Shown: in pieces, positions 13,039 through 23,116 of the stretch | How positions within the stretch are numbered: position 1 is the stretch's first letter | Layout of the letters: each line of letters starts with the position of its first letter | DNA from: Anisodus tanguticus | Lineage: Eukaryota > Streptophyta > Magnoliopsida > Solanales > Solanaceae | Assembly: GCA_034509755.1 (NCBI GenBank) | Contig: CM067555.1 | Location: forward strand, 26,610,142-26,674,141 | Reading direction: 5' to 3' | Length of the DNA: 64,000 nt | Made by a program: the position numbers and the translations under genes | Notes under the pieces: model-generated | The model's database searches: none | Told to the model about the DNA's origin: nothing | What the model saw: only the letters and a program-made list of their open reading frames with translations

Positions 13039-13330
13039 TGAAAGAAATAATTCCTTGATTATTTTCATTAATTGAAAGACTATATATACAAGTTACATAA
13101 TAGGAGAATCCTATTCATATTCTATTCCTAAAACCTTATTCTATACATTTATGGTAATACACTAATTATGGTAATACACTACTAATTATATTACAACATT
13201 ACCTAAACTAGGATACTAAATATTTACCATAAATTACATTGACTAAATTGCCAAAACCGAGAGTCATTATGGGAGCAAATCCGAGACTCAATATACACAA
13301 TATACATATGTATATTGTGTATATTTAACA
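13039..13330 (-). repeat. 3' LTR of the copia element
   Basis: Starts TG and ends CA on the plus strand, 292 bp. It contains short direct repeats (ggtaatacacta twice) and an AT-rich end with an inverted tatacacaatatac / gtatattgtgtata pair. It lacks an 11-bp stretch present in the other LTR. Confidence 0.93.
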
Positions 13331-13340
13331 CACCCCCACA
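13331..13340 (-). other. Polypurine tract of the copia element
   Basis: On the minus strand the sequence directly upstream of the 3' LTR is TGTGGGGGTG, a short purine-rich stretch in the expected place for plus-strand priming. Confidence 0.7.
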
Positions 13341-13462
13341 GTCATAGCGGGTGGTCTTCGAACGCTGAGACTGTCCCTAAAATCTTCAAAAAGGACCGAG
13401 GGAAGACCCTTTGTAAAGATGTCTGCAATCTGATATCTTGACGGGACATGACAGACGCGTAC

Positions 13463-13936
13463 CTAACCCCGAGCAACCTTTTCACAGACAAAGTGAATGT
13501 CCATCTCGATATGTTTAGTGCATTGGTGCTGAACCGGATTACCAGAAAGGTAAATGGCACTAATATTATCGCAATAAACCAAGGTTGCCTTTTGAATTGG
13601 ACAATGAATCTCTAAAAGTAAATTACGTAACCAACATGATTCTGAGACCACATTGGCTACCCCTCGATATTCAGCCTCGGCACTTATGCGGGATAGAGTC
13701 GCCTGACGCTTCGCAGACCAGGAGACCAAGTTGTTGCCAAAGAACATACAGTAGCCAGACGTAGACCGTCTGGTGTCTGGACACCCACCCCAATCAACAT
13801 CTGTGTATGAGACAAGTGTGGATGTCGATGAAGGACACAAATGCAAACCATAGTCCAGTGTACCCTGAATATACCGGATGATGCGTTTGAGTGCATTCAT
13901 GTGCTCAATTCGGGGATCATGCATGAATAAACACAC
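13463..13936 (-). pseudogene. Copia RNase H domain
   Basis: A 157-codon open stretch carries the copia RNase H signature: KRIIRYIQGTLDYGL, YTDVDWGGCPDTRRSTSGY (the usual DADWAG has become DVDWGG), SWSAKRQATLSRISAEAEYR, YCDNISAIYLSGNPV and TKHIEMDIHFVCEKV. The next motif normally found before the C-terminus is out of frame below 13,463, which is why the stretch ends there. It overlaps the RT stretch in another frame, so a frameshift separates them. Confidence 0.9.
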
Positions 13937-15267
13937 ATGCTGAACATCATACGTAATATCCGGTCTGGTAAAGGTAAGATACTGAAGGGCCCCTGCAAGA
14001 CTGCGATAGCGGGTCGGATCCTCGTAAGGGACTCCGGCCGCGGCACCAAGCTTGGGCTTGGTATCAACTGGAGTGGAAGTGGACTATAGGATGAAATCCC
14101 AACCCTCTCAATGATCTCGGTTGCATACTTCCGTTGTGACAAGAACAACCTATCAGAATGACGAGTGACAGCAATCCCCAAAAAGTAACTCAAGGGCCCT
14201 AAGTCTTTCATAGCAAACTCGGAGCTAAGCATGGTCATGATAGACTGACGCAAGGCATCGGAAGAGGCAGTCAAGATAATATCATCCACATATAATAGGA
14301 TTTAGGCCACAGATGAACCACGACGGTAGATGAATAATGAGTTATCCGATCTGCTGTGAGTAAACTCAATAGTCGAGACATAGTCTGCAAACCATGTATA
14401 CCAGGCCCGTGGAGACTACTTAAGCCCATATAAGGACTTCTTCAACAAACAGACATGATGGGGATGGTTGGAATCCCTGAATCCCAACGGCTGATGCATA
14501 TAGATTGTTTCCTTGAGATCACCATGTAGGAAAGTATTCTTGACATCCAACTGATGAATATGCCATGCCTTCGAAAGAGCCAAGCTAAGCACAATGCGAA
14601 TGGTAGCCGGCTTGACCACCGAACTAAACGTCTCACCACAATCAATACCAACTTGCTGAGTCTTACAATCACCCATAAACCGTGCCTTATGTCGGGCAAA
14701 TGAACCATCTGAATTTTCCTTATGAGCAAAAATCCACATAGATCGAATAATGTTAATACCAGATGGATGGGGTACCAACACCCACGTCTTATTATCAATA
14801 AGAGCATTAAATTCATCGGTCATAGCAATTTTCCAATTCGGATCATTTAATGCAGACACAGGATTTTGAGGTAAGGGTGATTTAAGAACATTAGAATGTA
14901 AATTAAAATGTATTTTTGGTTTAAAAATACCCCGTTGACTATGAGTGACCGGTCTATGACTCGAGGGAGAATTGGATGGATTTTGGGAATTTGCTAGGTT
15001 CGGGACGGACTGGACAACAGGTAGTGGGCATGCTGGCCCAACACGGGAATCTGGAGCAGTGACTGGACCCGTTCCAGAAGTGGGCTGGATTGGACCAATC
15101 GCTAGAACTGGTCCAGTGGTGGTACTGGAATAGGCAGAGGGCGACGGACCAGTGGGGCCAGCGGGCAGTGGGCCCGCTGGAGAATTTGGGGTGCGGTATA
15201 TGTCCGAAAAATGTTGAATAACATATGGGGATATATTATCATCCAAAAAATTATATGAACTAGGCAT
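13897..15267 (-). pseudogene. Copia reverse transcriptase, interrupted
   Basis: The N-terminal half (14416-15267) has a Pro/Ser/Gly-rich linker, then WKIAMTDEFNALIDNKTWVLV, the motif HQLDVKNTFLHGDLKETIYM and the conserved end LLKKSLYGLK, where it hits a stop. The second half contains the catalytic YVDD at 14281-14292 followed by MKDLGPLSYFLGI and FLSQRKYATEII (13897-14289). A stop codon lies four codons before YVDD. Around 14290-14415 the sequence is RT but not open. Confidence 0.92.
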
Positions 15268-15284
15268 GGGAGTATTAATGAGTA

Positions 15285-16177
15285 TTAATTATAAAAAATG
15301 ACATGGCAATTAATGATGATTTTATTAGAGGATAAATCAAAGCATTTGTAGCCACGATGATTAGATGGAAAACCCAAAAATACATATGGAATAGACCGGG
15401 CCTGAAGTTTGTTAATTGTGGTGGATGGAAATAACGGATAACATAAACACCCAAACACCCGAAGATAAGAATAAGAAGGATTTTTATTATATAAAATTTG
15501 AAGGGGGAAAGAATATGTCAGACATTTGGAAGGAATTATATTAATTAGATATGTAGCCATTTAAAGAGCATGATGCCAAAAATATGGGGGTACGCAAGCA
15601 TGTATCAATAGGGTGCGGATAATGTTATTTATAGAACGAATTTTACGTTCGGCTTTCCCATTTTGTGAAGATGTATGAGGACAAGAGAAACGAAAATTTA
15701 TCCCATTAGTAGCACAGAATTCCCGAAACACCCCATTGTCATACTCCTTTTCATTATCACACTGAATATTTTTTATTTCACGGCCGAATTGGGTTCTGAT
15801 AAATGCTCTAAATTTTAGGAAGATGAAAAAACTTGAGATTTCTTCGCTATTGGAAACGTCCATAGAAATTTAAAATAATCATCCAAAAAGAGAACATAAT
15901 ATCGATGACCCATAGAACTAAGAACAGGAGATGTCCATAAGTCGCTATGAATAATATCAAATGGCATTGAAGTATAAGAATTTGAGTCTACAAATGGCAA
16001 CCTAACAATTTTTCCTAAAGAATAAGATTGACAATATGGAGTACTACTCGTACCCTTACATGAAATAAAACTATTTTTATGTAAAGATGACAAAATAGAT
16101 GATCCCGGATGACCAAGACGAGCATGCCATAAGGAAAGAGAAATAGGTGCAAAAGTGGATGATAGGGCTTGACTCAA
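15285..16177 (-). pseudogene. Copia integrase, interrupted
   Basis: Positions 15815-16177 hold the GAG-pre-integrase zinc-binding region (WHARLGHP, then CQSY where a second Cys is expected) and the start of the catalytic core with its DIIHSDLW aspartate. Positions 15561-15863 hold IQCDNEKEYDN and the SQNGKAERK block with the catalytic glutamate. Positions 15285-15560 hold the C-terminal part (FGCLCYP, YVFLGFPSNHRGYKC). The three parts are in different frames. The lost zinc-site Cys and the frameshifts make it inactive. Confidence 0.9.
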
Positions 16178-16337
16178 TGGACCGGAACTGGGTGTGATAG
16201 GATAAAAATCTCCCCTACTATCACACCTTATGAGAGGACTCCCCGTCTTGAAATCATTTACAGAGAAACCAAATGGATAAAATTCAATAGAAATAGAATT
16301 GTCAAGTGTAAATTTACGGACAGAGACTAAGTTTTAA

Positions 16338-16600
16338 TCAATTTGGGGGCGTGTAGGGTGTTTTCAAGATAGGAGGTGGATGAGGGGGAGATAACGTTTT
16401 ATGATCATAACCACGAATTGGAATAGAATTACCATTACCAATAATTATACCGCGAGGGTTTCTCAAATTGGAATAAGACGAGAGCGTACCTGAATCGGAT
16501 GTCATATGGGTAGTGGCACCGGTGTCCATATACCAATTTGATCCGGAGGATTTAAACCAAACGTGTGCATTGCGGCTTCGATGTCGGTAGACGTGGGTGC
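16338..16600 (-). pseudogene. Copia aspartic protease region
   Basis: The motif NWYMDTGATTHMTSD marks the copia protease active site (DTGA), followed by IIIGNGNSIPIRG. It is in a different frame from the gag C-terminus to its right. The end of the domain is out of frame below 16,338. Confidence 0.85.
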
Positions 16601-17473
16601 CGCTGCGTGATGGGCCTGTGGGGGCCGAGGCCCAAGCACCCCTGCTTGTGGTCTCGGCCCAGATTGCTGATTGTAGTTGGGCCGGGGGTCCGGGCTCGGA
16701 CTCGCCTGGCGGGCCCCACCGCCGATTGGGCAAAAATTGGCTGAGCCCAAACTGTGGCTATGGGCCCCACTGCCATGGCATAGGGGCCCACTATGGGGCC
16801 CAAAACTGCTGCTGCTGCTGCTGCTGACCACTGCGGGGACCACCACTGCCACCACCATTATGCTGGTTGCCATCGTGGTTTTTGCCATTATTTTTCTTAT
16901 TCCCACCCTTTTTGCCGCCACCGTTGTTGCGGTTTTGGCCCGAGTTGTTGGAGCTGGTAGGATACACCATGGACTGGGTCATCATGACTACGGGACTAGT
17001 ACTGGTAGCCACTCGTTTTGCCATGCCTGCTTCTAGTGTAAGCATAGAACGAGCTTGATAAAATTGCGGAATCGGATTGCTTTGCCGAAGAAGCGTTCCA
17101 ACACCACTATAGGCCTCGGAGAGGCCGAAAACCATTTGGAGGACCAAACGATCGTTCAAACCGGCGCCCCAACGTTGCGAAGTTGGTCCGCCAATTCCTT
17201 TAATCTTTTGCAATAAGCCGAAATATTAGGGAAATCTTCCATATTGACGTGGGAGAAATCCTGCTCAAGGTTTACGACTCTAGAATTTTGATTATCTTGG
17301 AATATATCATGCAGTCTATCCCAAGTCGCCTGTGCCGTAGCGTCAGGCTCAATAATTGTTTGCAAAATAAGGGCAGGATGAAACATGTTCCGGGATGTAG
17401 ACATATTGATGGAACAATATGTGATAGAGGGATTAGGAGAAATTTTTTGGGAGGAGGAGGTTCTCGTCGGCAC
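16502..17473 (-). pseudogene. Copia gag, interrupted
   Basis: The N-terminal part (17156-17473) carries the gag blocks ATAQATWDRLHDIFQDNQNSR and FPNISAYCKRLKELADQLRNVG. The next part (16791-17213, different frame) holds LVLQMVFGLSEAYSGVGTLL and a long Asn/Gly/Lys/Gln-rich tail. A CAG repeat at about 16807-16826 encodes seven glutamines. No good CCHC knuckle is visible. The plus-strand open frames in this GC-rich tract are its antisense shadows. Confidence 0.85.
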
Positions 17474-17552
17474 AAAACCCGAGAATAATGTCTCAGATTT
17501 GGCTAGGGATTTCGACGGAAAAGTGGTGTATTTTGGAAGAGAAAATAAACCT

Positions 17553-17567
17553 ACACTCTTGATACCA
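17553..17567 (-). other. tRNA-Met primer-binding site of the copia element
   Basis: On the minus strand TGGTATCAAGAGTG follows the right LTR directly, matching the first eight bases complementary to the initiator tRNA-Met 3' end. Confidence 0.85.
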
Positions 17568-17870
17568 TGAAAGAAATAATCCCTTGATTATTTTCATTAA
17601 TTGAAAGGCTATATATATAAGTTACATAATAGGAGAATCCTATTCCTATTCTATTCCTAAAACCTTATTCTATACATTTATGGTAATACACTAATTATGG
17701 TAATACACTACTAATTATATTACAATATTACCTAAACTAGGACACTAAATATTTACCATAAATTACATTGACTAAATTTCCAAAACCGAGAGTCATTATG
17801 GGAGAAAATCCGATACTCAATATACACAATATACACATGTATATTGTTTGTATATTGTGTATATTTAACA
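17568..17870 (-). repeat. 5' LTR of the copia element
   Basis: 303 bp, TG...CA on the plus strand, about 96-97% identical to the other LTR by eye, with an 11-bp longer tgtatattgt stretch near its end. Confidence 0.93.
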
Positions 17871-17875
17871 AACCG
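17871..17875. repeat. Right target-site duplication of the copia element
   Basis: The 5-mer aaccg directly follows the right LTR and matches 13034-13038 exactly. Confidence 0.9.
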
Positions 17876-19542
17876 TAACAGGTCTTTCTTTTATCCTGCT
17901 TTTTTTGTGCATCAATGACAAATCCTTAAATGGTTTTGTCCATTTCTTCTATCTCTTAGCGCATCATAGCATTTTGTTTCAATTTTCTCAATTCAAATTG
18001 TGTTTTTATTTCTTGTGTGTGGCTGAGCTTGGTCAACTGGTGGAGGACAATCTCTCAACTACGAATCTCGATCAAACGGCTGCCTCGAGAAAGGTAAGGG
18101 TTCATCCCTCCTATTCCATTTTTATTTATTTTCGTGTGATTAGGAGATCTGAATATAGTTCATTATGTGATTATTTGAAACTGATTGCTCTCATCTGTTG
18201 AGTATGCAAATGACTAGCTTATTTGTATCTAGCATACTTGTAAATCCATGTGTTTGTGAGACTTAGGGTAGTGAAGTATGAGAGATAAAGGGAGGGTATC
18301 ATTTTGTGTTGTATTGATGCATTATTTGAAGACCTCTAGTTTTTATAGGCCTATATAATATTAAATCAATTCTATTTTTACGAGTATGTTGGCCTAGACA
18401 ACCTGTTATGTGTATAATGTGGGATGATCTGCTAGTATGAAGTCGTCCTGATCATGCTATACTGTTTGAAGTGCTGTGATTGGATGATGAGCATCACAAT
18501 CCCTTACCTTGGTTGATTAACAGACCCAAAATGATATTTATGTTTGCTATGTGTTTGATGTATGATTAGCTAAGTCTGTGTGCAAAGTTATAGCCGATAT
18601 ATTGAATGTCCCCTTTATAGGTGTTTACTTATCCATTCCTATGCCTTCATATGTTACATGAAACTAATTTTCATATTAGTTTTTTTTTATTGGATTTAAA
18701 GTTGCACTTGCATCAGCATGTTATAGCTCATAGTTGACATATGCTTTGTTGTATCAGTGACTTTTGTTTTAATGACCCTAGACAAGAATGTAAATGGCCC
18801 TCCCCCATGTAGTAGATTGAACTGGTAAGCCCCCCAAGGTATAATCAAGTGTTAAAATTGACCAAGTAAAAGTGATTTTAGTAGATGGCAGTGGTAAGTT
18901 CACCCTAGGGATAGAAGTGACCCATATCTGATTCTTCTATTGGAAATACTGTTGGATATGTAAAGCAATACGGGAAGTAAATAAATATTACAAGTGTTCG
19001 AAAGGATAAACAAATAGGCAATTCAGAACTGCCGCAAGCTTGTTGAGTCTTGAATCTTGATAACCTGAAATCAAGAAACACTAAATCTGGATTGTTACAA
19101 CTGTGGGCTGAGTCGAGAGATGGCTCTCTATCTTTAAGAAAAAATTGCCCCGTATATATGCTTTTACGTTAACGGGCAATAGTCTCCCAAAATAAAACAA
19201 CTAATCAACACTACAAAGCAAATAAGTTGATTCTGACGAAGAAAACAAACACAAAACGACTTGCTGAAGAATAGAAAGGGAAGAAAGATTTTCTATTTTC
19301 GTCCTAACGTTTCTGCTCATGTTTTGGACTGACTTTCTGTTTGTCTCTATGTATATGTTGTCTCATTTTTTCTGTCCACTTTTTGTGTCACACAATTGAA
19401 CCAAAAGGCTCCAATATATAGCATGAGGGAGGGACTCCTCAACTGCCAAATAATGACTATTAATGGCCATTGAAGAAGGGAGTAATTCAGCCAAGTAATG
19501 GCATAGCTGGTTAATGTGCAATAACGTATGGCCATTTATATG
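17876..19542. other. Non-coding flank between the copia element and the viral array
   Basis: No supportable gene. A plus-strand open frame of 98 codons at 17905-18201 ends in low-complexity sequence and contains a possible splice donor (gaaaggtaagg near 18,090), but nothing homologous was recognised. Around 19,020-19,540 the sequence becomes purine-rich, then meets the viral array at 19543 with no visible target duplication. Confidence 0.4.
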
Positions 19543-21140
19543 ATAATTCTTTTCGTTTGGTTTCCATGTTCCTCCCCTAAGTGTCCACAAATAAGTGGTT
19601 TTTCTTTATCTATATCCTCTTTATCATAGGCTATGAGGACTGCTCCCCATCCTATATCACTTGCATCAGTGAATAGTTCTAATTGGTCTTTTTCAGTTGG
19701 TATTCTGTGCTTTGGTAACGATTTTACCTTTTCCTTGATATCTTTTATAGCGTTAGTGTGTTCTTGCTTCCATTCAAAGTTTATGTTTTTCTTTATTAAT
19801 TCTTGTAGTGGTTTTATTAAGAGTGGTAAATCCTTTATGTGATCCGAAGCATAATTTATTATTCCTAAGAATTGTTGTACCTCTTTTTTACTTTCTAATT
19901 TTTCCTTAAAGTTTTTTATCTTTGTTACTATATGATCATGTAATTGTAATCCTTGGTTATCTATGACATATCCTAGATATTCAATACTATTTTTAAATAT
20001 CTCGGATTTCTTTTCTGATAGTAGTATTCCGTGTTGTTTTATGGTTACTATAAATTTTTCTAGGTGTTTTATATGATCATTTAGATTATCACTAAATATT
20101 AATATATCGTCAACATATACTATACAAGTTAATGTTCTAAATACCTGATCCATTCTTATCTGGAATATCTGTGGTGCATTTTTTAATCCAAATGGTAATA
20201 CGTTCCATTCGTAGTGTCCTTGAGAGGCACTAAAGGTACATTAAGGGTTTTGATTCTTTAGTCATTTGTATTTGCCAAAAACCACTTTTACAGTCAAACT
20301 TGCTAAACCATTTTTTATTTCCTAATCTGTTAATAAGGTTTCTTTTATATGGTAAAAAATATCCGTCAAATATAGTTTTCTTGTTTAGTTCTCTATAATC
20401 TATTACCATTAAAATTTGTTCCTCTTTCTCGTTCGCTATGTTTCCTTACTAAAAAGGTTTGGGCTACTATGTGGGCTTTTACTCTCTTGTATTAGTTTTA
20501 AATCTAACAATTCCTTTAGTTGGGCTTTAAATTCCTCTTGGTCTGTTGGGCTGTATCTGATAGGTTTTGATCTTACTATTTCATTTTCGTTTATCAGTTT
20601 TATTTCTGCATATATTTTTTCTCTTTCCCATAATTGGATTGGATTTTCTCCAAAGTTAGTTTTTAAAGTACTCACATATTTTTCTTTTAATAATTGTAGG
20701 TTATTATTTCTATCACTTTTTATAGTACATAATCTTAATGTATGTATTGGTAATATTCTTTTTAATACTATCCATTTATTATAGGGTGTTTGTAAGCTAA
20801 AAGTGTTACTATCTATAACTTGCGTTTTAAAGTAATCTAGGAAGTTATTACCTAATAACACTTGCTGTTTCATATTATCCAATTGATATATTATTGGTAA
20901 TCTGAATATGGTTTTTCCTAATATTATTCTCATGTTTTCTGCTATTATATCTAATTCTATTGATTGCTCATTGAATCCTGATACTTTAGCTCTATGTGTT
21001 CTGGTTCTCTTCCATCTGTGTGGTTCTAATACCTCATTTCTAGCTAAGCATAAGTCTGCTCCGCTATCAATAAAGATTTTTTGTTTTATCATTTTGTTAG
21101 GCTTGTATTCTATATGGGCTTCTATATAGATTGCTATCAT
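19543..21140 (-). pseudogene. Pararetrovirus protease-RT-RNase H, unit 1
   Basis: The start ATG (ends 21140) follows the stop of the upstream small ORF directly (TAAATG). Domain order: retropepsin-like protease with DSG at residues 25-27; a linker (QLWEREKIYAEI, QEEFKAQLKELLDLKLIQ); RT with YRELNKKT, FSKFDCKSGFWQIQM (motif A), WNVLPFGLKNAP (motif B) and YVDDILIFS (motif C); then RNase H beginning LFTDASDIGWGAVL. RNase H stops soon after its NEKNY block because the unit ends there, so the rest of the domain is missing in all units. Open stretches are 20436-21140 and 19536-20153, with frame breaks between. In the virus this protein would cleave the polyprotein and copy RNA to DNA; here it cannot be expressed whole. 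Confidence 0.92.
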
Positions 21141-21515
21141 TTATCCGATATTCATATCTCTTAACCTCTGTTGGAGGTCTACATCCTGTTCATATCCTCT
21201 TACCTCTCGACTAATATCTTCATCGATCATTAGTATTTGAATCTGTTTTCTTATCTCAATAAGTTTCCAGTTTATTTCGCTTAATCTTTCCATTATTCTT
21301 CCTAGGTTTTTTGTAACCTTTTTATGTCTATCCAAATAATATTTGTTCCCTGTTTCACTAGTAGTTGAAGTCATAACTAGTTTGTATCTATTGTATTGGT
21401 TGCATTGAATCCAATAATCTCTTTCTTCTAATAATTTGTTTTTCTCTCTTTCTAATACATTCATTTTATTCAGAAGAAGTTTCACTTTCTGATTGTTGGT
21501 TAATGAACTGGACAT
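21141..21515 (-). CDS. Small coiled-coil ORF of unknown role, unit 1 (124 codons, intact)
   Basis: Starts MSSSLTNNQKVKLLLNKM and is rich in Lys, Glu, Leu, Arg and Asn, with heptad-like spacing of Leu/Ile/Met over most of its length, suggesting a long coiled coil. It overlaps the coat-protein frame by 50 nt at its start and abuts the protease-RT start at its end. Cavemovirus-like genomes carry a small ORF between structural and RT genes; a virion-associated role is possible but unproven. No transmembrane segment or signal peptide is seen. Confidence 0.75.
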   Translation of the reverse strand: MSSSLTNNQKVKLLLNKMNVLEREKNKLLEERDYWIQCNQYNRYKLVMTSTTSETGNKYYLDRHKKVTKNLGRIMERLSEINWKLIEIRKQIQILMIDEDISREVRGYEQDVDLQQRLRDMNIG

Positions 21516-22290
21516 TTTCTAAGTCTGATTCATTTTCCTCATCTGTTTGACTTACATAAAAGTCTTCTTCATATTCATACCATTTATCATTGACTTATTT
21601 AATCTGTTGCAAACTCATTATAAATTGCGTAGTATTTACGTATTTTATTCCTTTTTTCTTTAGTTTTGGGCATTTATTCGCATAATGTCCCTTCTCATTG
21701 CAATTCCAGCATGTACACTCTTTCGCTTTTTCTCGTGTTAATTGGTTTTACGAATTTTCTCTTTTTGAACTTTCGCTTATACCTAAATTTTTTCCTGGTT
21801 TCTGGGGTATTCTTATATCTTTTAAATCTCTTTGTTCTATATGTTTTGCGATAAGGCTTGTTGTTATAATCTTGTCTATTATAATTTTTATAATTATTTT
21901 TCCTATATCTCTTTGTTTGATATCTTTTGTTATGCTTTTTATATTTTTTCTCCTTTCTCTTGTCATCGCATCCGAATATTAATCTTTTTTCTGTAAATCC
22001 ACATATTTCTCTTAATCCTAATTTTTTTTATCTCTTTTAATCTTTTGTTGCATCCTAAACTCTTCGCATTTTCTCATTAGGTATGCTCGCAATACTCGGT
22101 CATCTATATAAGGAGCCTCTTTGTAATCTGAAAAGGCATTCGAAAAATTTGAGAGAACTTCAATACAACTCTTCGATTAAGAATTCATATGTCTAGCTAA
22201 ACTCTTCCATAGTCTATAATCCAAATCGGTGAGATTATCATAATACCAGAGAAGAAAACACTTTGAGAGATTATAATTATTACCATATCA
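21466..22290 (-). pseudogene. Coat-protein C-terminal region with zinc knuckle, unit 1
   Basis: From right to left: an acidic/aromatic region (CFLLWYYDNLTDLDYRLWKSL), an in-frame TAA near 22,175, then SCIEVLSNFSNAFSDYKEAPYIDD, a very Lys/Arg/Asn/Tyr-rich tract, and a canonical CCHC knuckle (CWNCNEKGHYANKC) near 21,690. After a further in-frame TAA at about 21,597 comes an acidic tail (YEYEEDFYVSQTDEENESD) that ends at 21466. A basic tract, a knuckle and an acidic tail are typical of caulimovirid coat proteins. The N-terminal shell domain is missing, cut by the inversion junction. Both stops occur in every unit. Confidence 0.85.
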
Positions 22291-22692
22291 GTCAATAAAC
22301 TAACACCTTAGTGAGAATCTCAGAGGATATTCCGTCGAGAATTCCCAGGCACCTAGGCCAAAGATCCCGCAAGTCCGAGGAAGGAGAAGGGAGGCAGAGC
22401 CAGGGTGAGGTTGATATCTCAGGTGATCTGAGAATTTGATTAAGAGGTATGTTTTCCAGAATAGTATGTTCTTAATTATTATCTGGATAAATGTTAGTCT
22501 CTGCAATTATGATTCTCATACTGATTAGAGATTATAGACTTTATTTCAAAATATGAAATTTGAGTTAAGACTACGCAAACCCCTGTTACATGCTTATTGT
22601 TTGATAAACTTGATAGACTCTGAGAAAACTTTATCAACCTACCGTCTGTTATCCTACCCTCTATTAGATGATGAAAAGATCCGCCCGTAAAT
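22291..22692 (+). promoter_or_regulatory. Pararetrovirus leader fragment, unit 1
   Basis: Non-coding plus-strand sequence between the inversion junction and the primer site, about 400 nt. It includes a GC-richer purine run (ccgaggaaggagaagggagg near 22,375) and ends with the primer site. Caulimovirid pregenomic RNA leaders occupy this place. The true viral promoter should lie further upstream and is not part of the unit. Confidence 0.6.
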
Positions 22693-22704
22693 TGGTATCA
22701 AAGC
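22693..22704 (+). other. tRNA-Met primer-binding site of the pararetrovirus, unit 1
   Basis: TGGTATCAAAGC, one mismatch from the initiator tRNA-Met complement (TGGTATCAGAGC), 36 nt upstream of the ORF1 start. By family convention this marks position 1 of the viral genome map. Confidence 0.85.
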
Positions 22705-22728
22705 CTGTAAAAGGATTAAAATTGTAAG

Positions 22729-23022
22729 ATGAAAACAAATTATGCGTTTAGAAATGTTACCTTGATGAATAAATTACTATGGAAAGTACGTGAGATTAGA
22801 CATGTTTTGGTAAAATATAGAGACGAAAATGATAGATTATTAAGAATCGAGGAAGCAATATTAGCTATAAGACGAAAAACGGACTTACCGTATGAAAAAT
22901 GTTTTGATAATGAGTATAGTACACACTTAGAAGATTTTATGATAATGTACATGAGAATGATAGAAATCAACACTAGAATATATGAACAAAATGCTTTGAC
23001 AAATGATTTAGAAGTGATATAA
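22729..23022 (+). CDS. Pararetrovirus ORF1, unit 1 (altered C-terminus, 97 codons)
   Basis: A hydrophilic, helix-prone small protein beginning MKTNYAFRNVTLMNKLL, with many charged residues and a conserved YEKCFDNEYSTHLEDF block. I know no function for it; it sits where solendo-, cavemo- and badnaviruses carry a small first ORF. In this unit one base is missing at the CTG in the codons for Leu-Glu-Ala-Asp, so the frame ends nine codons early compared with other units. Confidence 0.75.
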   Translation: MKTNYAFRNVTLMNKLLWKVREIRHVLVKYRDENDRLLRIEEAILAIRRKTDLPYEKCFDNEYSTHLEDFMIMYMRMIEINTRIYEQNALTNDLEVI

Positions 23023-23040
23023 GAATGGAGATAGAACATT

Positions 23041-23055
23041 ATGGATGAACAATGA
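23041..23055 (+). pseudogene. ORF2 start, type A form (stops after four codons)
   Basis: ATGGATGA joins ORF1's stop region to an ORF2 start: in full-length copies the ORF1 stop lies inside an 8-base overlap with the ORF2 ATG, a typical caulimovirid coupling. In type A units (1-3) the fifth codon is TGA, whereas type B units read on. Confidence 0.6.
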
Positions 23056-23116
23056 TTAATAGAACATCAATATAAGTTGGAAGATCTCAGAATAGTAGCA
23101 GAAAAACCTCTTAAAT

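Larger units (their letters stand above)
13039..17870 (-). mobile_element. Structurally complete Ty1/copia retrotransposon (4,832 bp), coding-dead
   Basis: Two similar LTRs (13039-13330 and 17568-17870), a primer-binding site inside the right LTR, a purine tract inside the left LTR and perfect 5-bp flanking duplications define a complete insertion on the minus strand. The domain order gag, protease, integrase, RT, RNase H is the copia order. Short LTRs and small total size fit the Ale/Retrofit lineage (inference). Every domain carries stops or frameshifts, so it is not autonomous. The LTRs differ at about 10 of 290 aligned sites plus one 11-bp indel. Confidence 0.95.
19543..23116. repeat. Array unit 1 (type A)
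   Basis: Longest unit (3,574 bp) and the array's left edge. Its left end coincides with the internal pol/ORF2 junction of later units. The small ORF and the zinc knuckle are intact. RT is broken near 20,235 and between 20,408 and 20,455. Its taccattaaaattt variant near 20,405 recurs only in units 12 and, shortened, 13. Confidence 0.93.

Noticed and set aside
16597..17058. GC-rich plus-strand open frames
   Set aside because: Antisense of the low-complexity copia gag tail including the CAG repeat.
17905..18201. Possible host exon with a splice donor
   Set aside because: Short, low-complexity end, no recognisable domain and no partner exon.
19633..19842. Plus-strand 69-codon frame repeated in many units
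   Set aside because: Antisense of RNase H and the end of RT; no motif of its own.
21748..21966. Minus-strand 72-codon frame starting MTRERRKN, present in nearly every unit
   Set aside because: It is a shifted frame of the basic coat-protein tract; the frame leading into the zinc knuckle is the other one.
21698..21982. Plus-strand open frames that look like small hydrophobic membrane proteins (repeated in each unit, for example 28817-29113 and 57254-57571)
   Set aside because: They are exact antisense of the Lys/Arg/Asn/Tyr-rich coat-protein tract; antisense of Lys and Asn codons gives Phe, Leu and Ile. They carry no independent signal.
22080..22130. TATATAAGG box as the genuine viral promoter
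   Set aside because: It lies in the inverted CP segment (antisense to codons for APYIDD), not in the viral intergenic region, so it is fortuitous unless transcript data show otherwise.
22740..23039. Minus-strand frames opposite ORF1 (77-104 codons)
   Set aside because: Antisense shadows of ORF1, conserved only because ORF1 DNA is conserved.
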